Shown in pieces: positions 18,068 through 26,565 of a stretch of DNA of 64,000 nt (positions are counted from its first letter, which is position 1; each line of letters opens with the position of its first letter). This DNA comes from Arthrobacter psychrolactophilus. GTDB lineage: Bacteria > Actinomycetota > Actinomycetes > Actinomycetales > Micrococcaceae. Where the stretch lies: assembly GCF_003219795.1 (NCBI RefSeq), contig NZ_QJVC01000001.1:310001-374000 (forward strand), given 5' to 3'. The position numbers and the translations under genes are program-made. Under the pieces are notes generated by a model, which saw nothing but the letters and a program-made list of their open reading frames with translations, was not told the DNA's origin and made no database searches.

Positions 18068-19414
18068 TTAGGGGCGATGTGCGAGGTTCAAAGCCTGCAG
18101 CATGGGACGGAACTTAGCCCACGTTTCGGCCAGCTCGGCGGCCGGATCAGAGGCCTGAACAATCCCGGCGCCAGCGTATAGGCGGACGTGGTGGGCATCC
18201 TCGAGCACGGCGCCGCGCAGCGCAATGCCCCACTCGCCATTACCGGCACCATCGAGCCAGCCAACGGGCCCGGCGTACGGTCCGCGGTCCATCTGTTCCA
18301 GTTCAAGGATGAGTTCGCCAGCATCCTCGCGGGGTGTCCCGCACACGGCCGCAGTGGGGTGCAGGGCCTCAACAAGCGCCAAAGACGTGGGGAGATGGCC
18401 GTTGGAGCTCGCCAATTGGGCGGTCACGTCCGAGGCCAGATGCCATACATTGGGCAGCTCGAGGATGAACGGTTCGGCCGGAAAGGAAAGGTCCGTGGCA
18501 AAGGGTGCGAGCTGCCGTGTCAGGGACCGCACGGCAAAGTCGTGCTCCTGACGTTGCTTGGCCGAGCCACCCAAAACGGTGGCGGCAAAGCCCGTGGATC
18601 CAGCGGGTTCGTCCTCGCGGTCCAGGGTTCCGGCCAGCACGCGGGCCTGCGCCGTGGCGCCGTCGACCTTGATCAAGATTTCTGGGGTGGCCCCGACGAG
18701 GCCGCGGACCGCGTAGGTCCAGCATTCGTCGTAAAGGGTGACCAATCGTTGCAGAATTGAGACGCGCTGCACGGGTTCCTGCAGTGTTGCGAGCACATCG
18801 CGAGCCAGCACCACCTTTTCCAGGCCTCCGCGCACAATCGCCTCGACGCCAGCGGCGACAGTGTCTTTCCACTGTTTTTCGGTGAGGGCACCGGAACTCA
18901 CGCTGCCCTCGGAGGGGGCGTCCGACGTCGAGCCTTCCGGGGCAGAAGGAGTTGGTGCCAGGCCGCGCAAGAGTTCCAGTGCGGATTCTCGCGTGGGGGA
19001 GGAACCGTCGATCGTGAGCTGGGTGAGCCAGACCGTGCCGCCCGCGAAGCCCACCACCAGGGCGGGGACAATCAGCAGCGACTCGTAGCGACTTGTTTTG
19101 GAAAACGCGAAGGAGCCAAAGGCCATGGCGCCGGTTCCGGGAATGCGCACGGAATCCTCGACGGTGGCGGAGGCCAGCAGCTCCTTCCACCACTGTTCGG
19201 CGTCGGAGAAGCGATCCGGGCCGGAGCCGGAGAAGGAGGCGATCTCGCCAAACCCCAGCAAGCCCTCGCCACGGCGCAGCCACGTTAGGGGATCCACGTC
19301 GGAATTCTTGCTCAGAAAGCTGGTGGCGCCCGTGATGCCGAGTTCACTCAGCGTGGCCGGGTCAAGGGCCGTGGTCAGGGTGCGTAGCGGATGGGTGCCC
19401 AAGGAAGCAGTCAT
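18068..19414 (-). CDS. menF: Isochorismate synthase
   Basis: A 448-residue chorismate-binding enzyme that converts chorismate to isochorismate, the first dedicated step of menaquinone synthesis. The conserved core includes the general-base Lys in GLEKVVLARDV, LIKVDGATAQARVLAGT, the conserved HDFAV segment, and the C-terminal GYAGPVG-like PYAGPVGWLDGAGNGEWGIALRGA followed by LYAGAGIVQASDPAAELAETWAK. It is divergent from menG, and a TAATCT hexamer lies 9 bases before the ATG. With menC and menD nearby, MenF is more likely than a siderophore or salicylate-type isochorismate synthase. Confidence 0.93.
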   Translation of the reverse strand: MTASLGTHPLRTLTTALDPATLSELGITGATSFLSKNSDVDPLTWLRRGEGLLGFGEIASFSGSGPDRFSDAEQWWKELLASATVEDSVRIPGTGAMAFGSFAFSKTSRYESLLIVPALVVGFAGGTVWLTQLTIDGSSPTRESALELLRGLAPTPSAPEGSTSDAPSEGSVSSGALTEKQWKDTVAAGVEAIVRGGLEKVVLARDVLATLQEPVQRVSILQRLVTLYDECWTYAVRGLVGATPEILIKVDGATAQARVLAGTLDREDEPAGSTGFAATVLGGSAKQRQEHDFAVRSLTRQLAPFATDLSFPAEPFILELPNVWHLASDVTAQLASSNGHLPTSLALVEALHPTAAVCGTPREDAGELILELEQMDRGPYAGPVGWLDGAGNGEWGIALRGAVLEDAHHVRLYAGAGIVQASDPAAELAETWAKFRPMLQALNLAHRP

Positions 19415-19539
19415 GATGAGTCAAGATTACTCGCCCGGGGCGCAAAGCGATGAGCCGGGTGAGTTCGGCCCCGGTGTGATGTGCCACAGGAGGGAGTTCG
19501 TAATGCGCGAAGCGAGGCAAAGTTTGAGACACTAAAGAG

Positions 19540-20265
19540 GTGAATCGTGCATCCTTGGATAAACGTCCGGAAGAAATGGCAGCCATGTTTGACGACGTGG
19601 CCCCCAACTACGACCTCGTCAATGACATTTTGTCCTTGGGGCAGACACGTCGCTGGCGCCGCATCGTGGTGGACGCGGTCGGCGCAGAACCGGGCCAGCG
19701 CGTCTTGGATCTGGCCGCCGGGACGGGAACCTCCAGCGAGCCGTACGCGGATGCCGGCGTGCACGTTGTGGCCTGCGACTTCTCCGTCGGCATGCTCAAG
19801 GTTGGCAAACGCCGCCGCCCCGACATTGACTTTGTCGCCGGCGACGCCACGAATTTGCCCTTCGCCGATGACTCCTTTGACGCCTCCACGATCTCCTTCG
19901 GGCTGCGCAATGTCGTGGATCCGCAGAAGGCCCTGCGCGAGATGCTGCGCGTGACCAAGCCCGGCGGCAAGCTCGTCGTGGCGGAGTTCTCGCACCCGAG
20001 TTTTTCCCCGTTCCGCACCGTCTATAGCGAATATCTCATGCGGGCCTTGCCGCCCATCGCGAAGAAGGTCGCCTCTAATCCGGCCGCGTATGTGTACCTG
20101 GCAGAGTCGATCCGGGCCTGGCCCAATCAGGAAAAGCTCTCCGGATGGCTCAATGAGGCCGGCTGGGAAGCTGTGCAGTACCGAAATTTGAGCGGCGGCA
20201 TTGTGGCTGTGCACCGCGCCACGAAGCCCCGCACCGCGGCCGCCCCCACCGTCGCCGCTGACTAA
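19540..20265 (+). CDS. menG: Demethylmenaquinone methyltransferase
   Basis: A 241-residue class I SAM-dependent methyltransferase of the UbiE/MenG family, catalysing the last step of menaquinone synthesis. Motifs: [14 protein letters not shown] at the N-terminus, SAM-binding [51 protein letters not shown] and [20 protein letters not shown]. All are diagnostic of UbiE/MenG. The GTG start at 19540 sits 7 bases after a weak GACACT hexamer. The C-terminal tail is Ala/Thr/Pro-rich. It heads a run with the reductase and prenyl synthase genes. Confidence 0.95.
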   Translation: MNRASLDKRPEEMAAMFDDVAPNYDLVNDILSLGQTRRWRRIVVDAVGAEPGQRVLDLAAGTGTSSEPYADAGVHVVACDFSVGMLKVGKRRRPDIDFVAGDATNLPFADDSFDASTISFGLRNVVDPQKALREMLRVTKPGGKLVVAEFSHPSFSPFRTVYSEYLMRALPPIAKKVASNPAAYVYLAESIRAWPNQEKLSGWLNEAGWEAVQYRNLSGGIVAVHRATKPRTAAAPTVAAD

Positions 20266-20298
20266 TAAACCCGTTGACTTAAAGGAACCCCACTCACC

Positions 20299-21621
20299 GT
20301 GAAGGTACTTGTTGTAGGTGCCGGCCCCGCCGGATCCACCGCGGCCTATCACCTGGCATCCGCCGGGTTAGAGGTCACCGTGTTGGAAAAGACCCGTTTC
20401 CCGCGCGAAAAAGTCTGCGGTGACGGCCTGACCCCGCGCGCCGTCCGCGAGATGCAGCTCATGGGCCTGCCGCACGACCCCTCCGAGGGCTGGCGCCGCA
20501 ACAAGGGCCTGCGCCTGATTGCCGGCGGCCGCCAGATTGAGGTGCCCTGGCCAGAGCTGAGCAACTTCCCCAATTACGGGCTGATCCGGACACGCCTGGG
20601 CTTTGATGAGTCGCTCGCCGCGCACGCGCGCTCCGCCGGCGCCGAGATCCTGGAGGGCCACTCGGTCTCTACGGTGTTGACGGACGACGCCGGAACTGTC
20701 GTTGGTGCCAGGGCGTCACTTTTGGACGACTCGGGTCGCAAGACGGGCGAAAGCAAGGACTTCTTTGCCGATATTGTCCTAGCCGCCGATGGTAATTCCA
20801 CCCGTACGGCCGTTTCGCGGGGCTTCGCCAAACGCGATGACCGCCCCATGGGTGTTGCTTACCGTACCTACTTCACCTCGCCGCGGCACGACGAGGAATG
20901 GATGGAAGGGTGGCTGGAGCTCTCCTCACCCGACGGCAAGACGCTGCCCGGCTACGGCTGGGTCTTTGGTGTTGGTGACGGCACGGCCAACGTGGGCCTG
21001 GGGATCCTGAACTCCTCCAAGGAATTTGGCAAGCTCGACTACCGTCAGGTGCTGCGCGATTGGACGGCCGGCATGCCCGCCGAGTGGGGCTTCACCCCTG
21101 AAAATCAGGTGGGCCCCATTCGTGGCGCCGCACTGCCCATGGGCTTCAACCGCACCCCGCACTACTCGGATGGGCTGATGTTGCTGGGCGATTCCGGTGG
21201 TATGGTGAGCCCCTTCAACGGCGAGGGCATTTCCTATGCCATGGAATCGGGCCGGTACGCGGCAGATTTCATCGTCCGTGCGGCCGGCACCAATTCGGCC
21301 CTGGCCGCCAACCATGCGCTCTCGGGATACTCCGACTTCATCAAGGATCAGTGGGGGAGTCACTTTACCCTCGGGCGGGCCTTTGCCTCCTTGATTGGCA
21401 ATCCCGGAATCATGAAACTGGCGCTGCGCACCGGGATGCCGCTGCCGCTGCTGATGCGTTTCGTGGTTCGCCTCATGGCTAATCTCACGGACACGAGCGA
21501 ACGTGGTTTTGAGGATAGAGTGATTCATCTACTGGAAAAGTTGGTTCCGGCCACCAGTAACCAGCAGGCTCCTCGAACGTCCAAGCAAGAATCCCTACCA
21601 ATAGTTAGTGTTAAGCAGTGA
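20299..21621 (+). CDS. Geranylgeranyl reductase family flavoprotein (MenJ-like)
   Basis: A 440-residue FAD enzyme. The N-terminal dinucleotide loop is VLVVGAGPAGSTAAYHLA, followed by VLEKTRFPREKVCGDGLTPRAV, the signature of geranylgeranyl-reductase-type flavoproteins. A second FAD motif is LLGDSGGMVSPFNGEGISYAMESG. In mycobacteria the homologue MenJ saturates one isoprene unit of menaquinone; the position here between menG and a polyprenyl synthase suggests the same job. The GTG start is preceded by AAAGGA at a somewhat long spacing of 12 bases. The stop overlaps the next start (GTGA). Confidence 0.92.
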   Translation: MKVLVVGAGPAGSTAAYHLASAGLEVTVLEKTRFPREKVCGDGLTPRAVREMQLMGLPHDPSEGWRRNKGLRLIAGGRQIEVPWPELSNFPNYGLIRTRLGFDESLAAHARSAGAEILEGHSVSTVLTDDAGTVVGARASLLDDSGRKTGESKDFFADIVLAADGNSTRTAVSRGFAKRDDRPMGVAYRTYFTSPRHDEEWMEGWLELSSPDGKTLPGYGWVFGVGDGTANVGLGILNSSKEFGKLDYRQVLRDWTAGMPAEWGFTPENQVGPIRGAALPMGFNRTPHYSDGLMLLGDSGGMVSPFNGEGISYAMESGRYAADFIVRAAGTNSALAANHALSGYSDFIKDQWGSHFTLGRAFASLIGNPGIMKLALRTGMPLPLLMRFVVRLMANLTDTSERGFEDRVIHLLEKLVPATSNQQAPRTSKQESLPIVSVKQ

Positions 21622-22721
21622 CTACTTCCGCGAACCATAGCTGGACCCCTGCAGGTCAAGGGCGCCCCGAACAGCACGATCCGAACCCCAGCACCATGGC
21701 TATTGCCACGGGGCTGCAACTGCCGGCCGGTTTCTCCGCCGTCGCAGAGGACGCCGATCTGGGCCCTTCCATTTCTTTGGGGATGGCAAAAGTGGAGAAG
21801 GTGCTGCGGGAAGCTATTGCGCATTCCGATCCGCTGGCGGATGCCACGAGTCGCCACCTGGTCGAGGCTGGCGGCAAGCGTATTCGCCCCCTGCTGGCGC
21901 TTCTTGCCGCCCACTTGGGGGATCCGGAGCGTAAAGAGGTTGTGCAGGCCGCCGTCGTTGTTGAGCTGACGCACCTGGCCACGCTGTACCACGACGATGT
22001 CATGGACTCGGCGCCGTTCCGTCGCGGAGCTCCCACGGCGCACGAGGTGTGGGGCAATACCGTCGCCATTTTGACCGGTGACTTGATCTTCGCGCGAGCC
22101 TCGATTTTGGTTTCCCAGTTGGGCGGCCGGGCCCTGGAAATTCAGGCCCGCACCTTCGAGCGCCTGTGCCTGGGCCAGTTGCACGAGACCGTTGGTCCGC
22201 GCGAAGACGAAGACCCCGTCGAGCATTACCTCTCGGTCATCGCCGATAAGACGGCATCGCTCGTGGCCGCCTCCGGCCAGCTGGGTGCGATCTTTGCCGG
22301 TGTGCCCGAGGAACTGCAAAACGTCATGCTGGAATACGGCGAGAAGGTGGGTGTTGCCTTCCAGCTGGCCGACGACGTCATTGACGTCACGGGCATGAAG
22401 AAGGTCTCGGGTAAGTCGCCCGGAACGGATCTGCGCGAGGGCATTCCCACCCTGCCGGTCCTGCTGCTGCGTAAGGCTGCTGCCGCCGGTGACGCCGATG
22501 CCAGCGCTGTCTTGGCACTGGTTGACGGCGATCTTTCCAGCGACGAGGCCCTGGCCGAGGCTGTTGCGGCGCTGCGCGAGCACCCCGTCACGGTGGAATC
22601 CTGGGCCGTGGCGCGGGAATGGTCGGACTCGGCCATCACCGCCTTGGCCCCCATGCCCGAGGGCATCGTCAAGAGCGCGCTCATGAGCTTTGCCGAAGCC
22701 GTGGTCTCCCGCGACGTTTAG
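21618..22721 (+). CDS. Polyprenyl diphosphate synthase (menaquinone side chain)
   Basis: A 367-residue trans-isoprenyl diphosphate synthase. The first Asp-rich motif is LYHDDVMD in the stretch ATLYHDDVMDSAPFRRG, and the second is LADDVIDVTG. The substrate-binding GGKRIRPLLALL lies between residues about 84 and 95. It condenses IPP units into the long-chain prenyl diphosphate attached to the menaquinone head group; exact chain length (hepta- to nona-) cannot be read reliably. The N-terminal 30 residues are Ser/Pro/His-rich and non-conserved. GTGA overlap with the upstream reductase indicates one operon; its stop overlaps the convergent downstream gene by four bases. Confidence 0.94.
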   Translation: MTTSANHSWTPAGQGRPEQHDPNPSTMAIATGLQLPAGFSAVAEDADLGPSISLGMAKVEKVLREAIAHSDPLADATSRHLVEAGGKRIRPLLALLAAHLGDPERKEVVQAAVVVELTHLATLYHDDVMDSAPFRRGAPTAHEVWGNTVAILTGDLIFARASILVSQLGGRALEIQARTFERLCLGQLHETVGPREDEDPVEHYLSVIADKTASLVAASGQLGAIFAGVPEELQNVMLEYGEKVGVAFQLADDVIDVTGMKKVSGKSPGTDLREGIPTLPVLLLRKAAAAGDADASAVLALVDGDLSSDEALAEAVAALREHPVTVESWAVAREWSDSAITALAPMPEGIVKSALMSFAEAVVSRDV

Positions 22722-23314
22722 CTCTTGGCTCCCATCCGTGGGAGGTTGAAGGGGCTGGTGCCTTCTTCGCTGTCGTTCCAGTGTGTGGGGGCACCACGAC
22801 GGCGGATCTCGGCTTCGGAAGCGGTGGCCAGTCCGGCGTCATCAACCGTAAGTAACATGCCGCTGTGCTGGAGATTAAAGAAACGGATGGCGATCCGCCG
22901 CCCGTTCACCTGCCATACGCACGCCTGAATCAAGGGGTCGTGCCACGGGTTGCGGCCCTCGCCGTAACGTGTGGTGAAGCGCTGCCGGAAGTCCTCAAAG
23001 CCCTGCCGGGTGGCGGGGTTGTCCGTGTTCATATCGGTGTAGAGCTGCAGGCTGATCCCGAGAAAACGGCCGTTGAAGGTGTTCCAGGACGAGGAAATTT
23101 CGCCCGGCTGTTGTGTGCTCAAGGAGTAGTGAGCCAGCGCCGAGGCCGGCTCGGCGTCATCCCAGCTGGCGCCCGAGACAAAGTTCAGGCGTTGGAAGAG
23201 GGCTTTTCGTTCGGCGTCCGAACGAGGCCAGATACCCTCGACAAGTTTTTCAACCAGACCTACAATCACGGCCGGGTCCGGAGTTAATGCGCTTGTTGGC
23301 TCGTGTGCATCCAT
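22718..23314 (-). CDS. Hypothetical 198-residue soluble protein
   Basis: I do not recognise this protein. It is acidic, lacks membrane segments and reads as a compact mixed alpha/beta domain (IVGLVEKLVEGIWPRSDAERKALFQRL; ISLQLYTDMNTDN; DPLIQACVWQVNGRRIAIRFFNLQHSGMLLTVDD). The alternation of hydrophobic residues in ACVWQVNGRRIAIRFFNL suggests beta strands. It lies 64 bases downstream of a SUKH-type gene on the same strand, so the two may be a pair. The stop overlaps the convergent prenyl synthase stop by four bases. Confidence 0.75.
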   Translation of the reverse strand: MDAHEPTSALTPDPAVIVGLVEKLVEGIWPRSDAERKALFQRLNFVSGASWDDAEPASALAHYSLSTQQPGEISSSWNTFNGRFLGISLQLYTDMNTDNPATRQGFEDFRQRFTTRYGEGRNPWHDPLIQACVWQVNGRRIAIRFFNLQHSGMLLTVDDAGLATASEAEIRRRGAPTHWNDSEEGTSPFNLPRMGAKS

Positions 23315-23378
23315 AACGCAACGCTACCGCCAGCGCTAGGATATTCCCAGAGCTGGCGGGTGTTGACTTAGGCGCTTT

Positions 23379-23798
23379 TTAGTCTTCTTCGGTGAAGACC
23401 CATTCGAGCATGTCAAAGACAAACTCGCTAAAGGTTCCTTCTTCGTTGATCCACTCGCCCGTGGCGTTGTTGCGGCGCCAGACGATGGGGTCCGGGACCT
23501 CGGCCTGATCGGCCAGCATGCCCCAGGTGTAGGCCTCATCCTCGTCCTCAAGGAACAGCAGGTAGCCGTCTTCGATTTCGAGTTCTTCCGGATCCCAGAA
23601 GTAGTAGTAGGCTTCCATGATTTCTTCGTTGTTACCCACGGCGTGCAGGAATTCACGCAAGGCCAGGGGAACCGTGATCTGCAATTCGCTAAAGACGTTG
23701 TCCAGGTCAGCCCATTCGATCCCGTCGGCTTTCTGCCACGGTTCCTCCAGGTACTGGGGTACGAGGCCGCGGAACTTCTCTACGAACATGTCAGACAT
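23379..23798 (-). CDS. SMI1/KNR4 (SUKH) family-like protein
   Basis: A very acidic 139-residue protein. The SUKH-fold hallmarks are present: TVPLALREFLHAVGNNEE (LPxxLREFY..xGN), a segment of paired strands ELEIEDGYLLFLEDEDEAYTWGMLADQ and the PDPIVWRR stretch. A strong GGAGA site sits five bases before the ATG. Many bacterial SUKH proteins are immunity factors against secreted toxins; others are solitary and uncharacterised. No toxin gene is visible nearby, so the role is open. Confidence 0.8.
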   Translation of the reverse strand: MSDMFVEKFRGLVPQYLEEPWQKADGIEWADLDNVFSELQITVPLALREFLHAVGNNEEIMEAYYYFWDPEELEIEDGYLLFLEDEDEAYTWGMLADQAEVPDPIVWRRNNATGEWINEEGTFSEFVFDMLEWVFTEED

Positions 23799-23841
23799 TC
23801 AAATCTCCAAAGAATTGGCGTGTACTTCTCTGCCCTCAAGT

Positions 23842-24486
23842 CTAGCCGCGGCCAGCCTTGCGTGGTGTCCAGCTGCGGGCCGCGAGAGGAGCATGCCAGC
23901 CATAGCGCAGGCTGAGGATCCGGAGCAGGAACACCACCGCCGCGGCGGCACCTCCTGTGAACAGATTCAACCAGCCCAACTGCCACAAACCACTCGCTAG
24001 AGCCGCGCCAATAAAGGCCGGGATGGCGTAAAGATCCTTCGGATCAAAGACGCTGGGCACCTCATTGGCCGTTATGTCACGGAGGATGCCGCCGCCCACA
24101 GCCGTGGTGACGCCTAGGAGAATCCCGGCGCCGGGGTTCATTCCCGCATCAAGTGCCTTGAGCGTTCCTGTGACACAAAACAAAGCCAGCCCACCGGCGT
24201 CGAACATTAAAAGCAGCCGACCGCTGCGCCGGACATTTTTCAGCGTGAAGTACACCAGCGCGGAAGCTACGAGGGCCGGCACGAGGTAGATGGGGTTGCT
24301 GAAGGCCGCCGGCGGGCCCTGATTTAAGATGACATCGCGCACCACGCCCCCGCCAAGACCTGCCATGGAACCGAGCAAGACCGAGCCAATCAAGTCAAAA
24401 CCCTTGCGGGCGGCGAGCAAGCTGCCGGAGACGGCAAAAAAGAACACGCCTACGAGGTCAAGCAGGAGTGAGATGTCAAGGCTCAT
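23842..24486 (-). CDS. TRIC-type cation channel family protein (UPF0126)
   Basis: A 214-residue membrane protein with about seven short hydrophobic segments. The two diagnostic glycine-rich repeats are present: LGSMAGLGGGVVRDVILNQGPP and LGVTTAVGGGILRDITANEVPSVF (GGGxxRD motif twice). This is the bacterial trimeric intracellular cation channel family (YicG/UPF0126). The start at MSLDIS (24486) is backed by AAGG five bases upstream. The longer frame to 24633 encodes Cys/His/Pro-rich sequence unlike the family and overlaps the divergent cbiX start. The C-terminal tail is basic. Confidence 0.92.
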   Translation of the reverse strand: MSLDISLLLDLVGVFFFAVSGSLLAARKGFDLIGSVLLGSMAGLGGGVVRDVILNQGPPAAFSNPIYLVPALVASALVYFTLKNVRRSGRLLLMFDAGGLALFCVTGTLKALDAGMNPGAGILLGVTTAVGGGILRDITANEVPSVFDPKDLYAIPAFIGAALASGLWQLGWLNLFTGGAAAAVVFLLRILSLRYGWHAPLAARSWTPRKAGRG

Positions 24487-24529
24487 AAACGCCTTCTTTG
24501 GCTCGGACTGGCAACTGTGAGGGAGGGCG

Positions 24530-24547
24530 CTGCCAGCGTACTGGCAG
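24530..24547. repeat. Perfect 7-4-7 inverted repeat between TRIC and CbiX genes
   Basis: CTGCCAG at 24530-24536 and CTGGCAG at 24541-24547 flank CGTA. It lies in the divergent intergenic region, about 40 bases upstream of a TAGATT hexamer for the CbiX gene. It could be an operator; no T-run follows, so a terminator is unlikely. Confidence 0.4.
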
Positions 24548-24631
24548 GAAAGGTGGGAGGCAAGAGTTCTGTGGCCGTGGCCCGGTACCGTAGATTGGCA
24601 GCAGAAAATATCGCGGAGAGGACATTGACTC

Positions 24632-25345
24632 ATGAGTCAAGAGACCGTCATGATTGCCTGCGCCCATGGCACCAACGATGCCGTCGGACAGCAACGAATC
24701 AACCAGCTCAGGGACGAGATCGCCGTGCTGCGCCCGGGGCTGAGAGTGCTGGAAGCATACGTCGATGTGCAGAGCCCGGAACTGCCGCAGGTTGTGGCCG
24801 ATGTGCCCGCCGATGTGCCGCTCGTCGTGGTGCCGCTCCTGCTGACCGTGGGTTTCCACGTCCAGGTAGATATTGCCCAGGCCGTTGCCGGACGTTCCCA
24901 TGCGGTGGCGGCCGCACCCCTGGGACCCGATCCGCGGCTGGCGAAGCTTCTGGATGAGCGGCTGGGGGAGCTGCCGAAAGACTGGGGCATCGTGCTGGCC
25001 GCGGCAGGGTCATCCCGGCCAGAGGCCGCCGAACAGATCGAGGTGCTGGCCGCCGACCTAGCCGTACGCCGCCCCCAACGAGTCCTTGCAGCGTATGGCG
25101 CCAGTGCGCGTCCCTCTGTTCCCGAGGCTGTTGCGCAATTGCGGGCCGAGGGTGCGGCGGGCGTTGCCATTGCCTCCTATCTGCTGGCACCGGGCTATTT
25201 TCACGATCAGCTTGCTACCGCGGGAGCCGATCTCGTGGCCGAACCCTTGCTGCCCGCACGGCTCGTGGCCGAACTTGCCCTGGAACACTTTGATCGGGCA
25301 ATTTCAGCAGCAGCACGCGAGACTGAAAGGATAGCGGAAAGCTAA
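24632..25345 (+). CDS. CbiX-type sirohydrochlorin chelatase
   Basis: A 237-residue class II chelatase with two related half-domains. Catalytic metal ligands fit the His of IACAHGTNDAVG in the N-terminal half; the second half has VLAAAGSSRPEA where the His is replaced, as in many two-domain CbiX-type proteins. A further motif YLLAPGYFHDQL includes a conserved His. It probably inserts Fe2+ into sirohydrochlorin to make siroheme for the sulfite reductase encoded 1.2 kb downstream. The ATG has GGAGAGGA upstream at a long spacing of about 11 bases. Confidence 0.88.
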   Translation: MSQETVMIACAHGTNDAVGQQRINQLRDEIAVLRPGLRVLEAYVDVQSPELPQVVADVPADVPLVVVPLLLTVGFHVQVDIAQAVAGRSHAVAAAPLGPDPRLAKLLDERLGELPKDWGIVLAAAGSSRPEAAEQIEVLAADLAVRRPQRVLAAYGASARPSVPEAVAQLRAEGAAGVAIASYLLAPGYFHDQLATAGADLVAEPLLPARLVAELALEHFDRAISAAARETERIAES

Positions 25346-25366
25346 GAACTCAAGGAAAGGCACATC

Positions 25367-26428
25367 GTGGGGGAAAATCCACAGCACAATCCAGACAATA
25401 CGCAGGGGTGGCCGCCCCCAACACCTCCTAGTCACTACGGTCAGCAGCCGTACTCGCCCTTTGCCGCCCCGCAGCTGAAGCCGGAGACCACCAACACCTT
25501 GGCCATCGTGTCGTTTGTGTTGGCCTTCTTTGTCAGCATTGCTGCGGTAATTACGGGGCACCTGGCCCTGAGTCAGATCCGTCGCACGGGGGAAAAAGGC
25601 CGAGGCTTTGCCCTTGCCGGCGTCATCCTCGGCTACGTTTCGATGGCCACCACGGTAATTGCCGTCATCGTCGCGATCACGTTCTGGGGCGTCATCGGCC
25701 CGGCCTTCATGGGCGAGCTGGAGAAACAAGGTACTCCGGTCACCGAGCAAGGCACTGCCTCCGAGACCCTGACGGGCACGGCCGGCATGAACGCTTTTGG
25801 CGGCATCACCTTCGGTCCGCAGGGTGCCGTGATTGCCCCCAGCACCCAGGCTGAGGACATGAATTACCCGAGCCTCGAACTGGCGGAAGGCGGGTTAGCG
25901 GACCTGGGTATCGCCGCCTCGGCGGATGGTGAAGCCGTGCAGGCCGTTGTGTACCTGGACTTCATGTGCTCACACTGCGCCGACTTTGAAAAGAACAACG
26001 GGGCGGCGCTGCGGCAATGGCGCGATCAGGGCAAGGTCACCGTGGAATACCGGCCAGTCGCGTTCCTCAATGACGCCACTGACGGTAGCTATTACTCGTC
26101 GTTGTCGGCGGAGGCGGCGGCCTGCGTGGCCGATACCTCACCGGAAAAATTTGAGGCCTTTGCCGCGGAACTCTTCGCCCATCAGCCGGCCATGAATACG
26201 GCAGGGCTCGATGACACCGCCCTCGCAGAACTGGCGAGTGGCGTTGGCGCAGAGGACATTACGGATTGCCTGTACGACTGGGACATGACGGATTTCGTGA
26301 GTGGATCGACTTACCTCGCCACCAGCTATGAGATCACCTCGGTCCCCGCCGTTTATCTAGACGGACAGAAATGGGACGGCACGGACTTCGCGGCCTTTGG
26401 CCAGAAGGTTCTGGACGCTAAGAAGTAG
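25367..26428 (+). CDS. Membrane-anchored DUF4190 protein with DsbA-like thioredoxin domain
   Basis: A 353-residue fusion. Residues 1-40 are a Pro/Gln/Gly-rich cytoplasmic tail. A DUF4190-like region with two transmembrane helices follows (NTLAIVSFVLAFFVSIAAVITGHLALSQI; FALAGVILGYVSMATTVIAVIVAI). The extracytoplasmic C-terminal half is a thioredoxin fold with active site CSHC in VYLDFMCSHCADFEKNN and the cis-Pro segment ITSVPAVYLDG. It is probably a thiol-disulfide oxidoreductase acting outside the membrane. GTG start with AAGGAAAGG upstream. It lies between the chelatase and the sulfite reductase, perhaps co-transcribed with the former. Confidence 0.87.
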   Translation: MGENPQHNPDNTQGWPPPTPPSHYGQQPYSPFAAPQLKPETTNTLAIVSFVLAFFVSIAAVITGHLALSQIRRTGEKGRGFALAGVILGYVSMATTVIAVIVAITFWGVIGPAFMGELEKQGTPVTEQGTASETLTGTAGMNAFGGITFGPQGAVIAPSTQAEDMNYPSLELAEGGLADLGIAASADGEAVQAVVYLDFMCSHCADFEKNNGAALRQWRDQGKVTVEYRPVAFLNDATDGSYYSSLSAEAAACVADTSPEKFEAFAAELFAHQPAMNTAGLDDTALAELASGVGAEDITDCLYDWDMTDFVSGSTYLATSYEITSVPAVYLDGQKWDGTDFAAFGQKVLDAKK

Positions 26429-26439
26429 CCGGGCCTACC

Positions 26440-26474
26440 GGCCCCGGGCGGGGTCCTGCAAGCACAGCGGGGCC
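26440..26474 (+). terminator. Possible GC-rich hairpin
   Basis: GGCCCCG at 26440-26446 can pair with CGGGGCC at 26468-26474 in a stretch with further G/C complementarity, 12-46 bases after the DsbA-like stop. No T-run follows, so termination is uncertain. Confidence 0.3.
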
Positions 26475-26531
26475 CCAAATGGGGTGTATGACGAAATATT
26501 GCCCAAGGTGAAGTTGCGTTTCATTTGTTGT

Positions 26532-26559
26532 TTGTCCGGCAAGGGGTGCAACCTACGCT
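26532..26559 (+). promoter_or_regulatory. Leaderless promoter of the sulfite reductase operon
   Basis: TTGTCC (26532-26537), 16 bases, TACGCT (26554-26559), then 6 bases to the ATG at 26566. A GAAGTTGCGT sequence at 26510-26519 resembles the first half of the operator seen upstream of the later sulfur genes (GACGTTGCGT) but lacks the second half-site and sits closer to the promoter. Confidence 0.5.
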
Positions 26560-26565
26560 CGTCAT

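Noticed and set aside
24487-24633. A longer N-terminus for the TRIC-type protein
   Set aside because: The extra 49 residues are Cys/His/Pro-rich and unlike the family; AAGG lies directly before the ATG at 24486.
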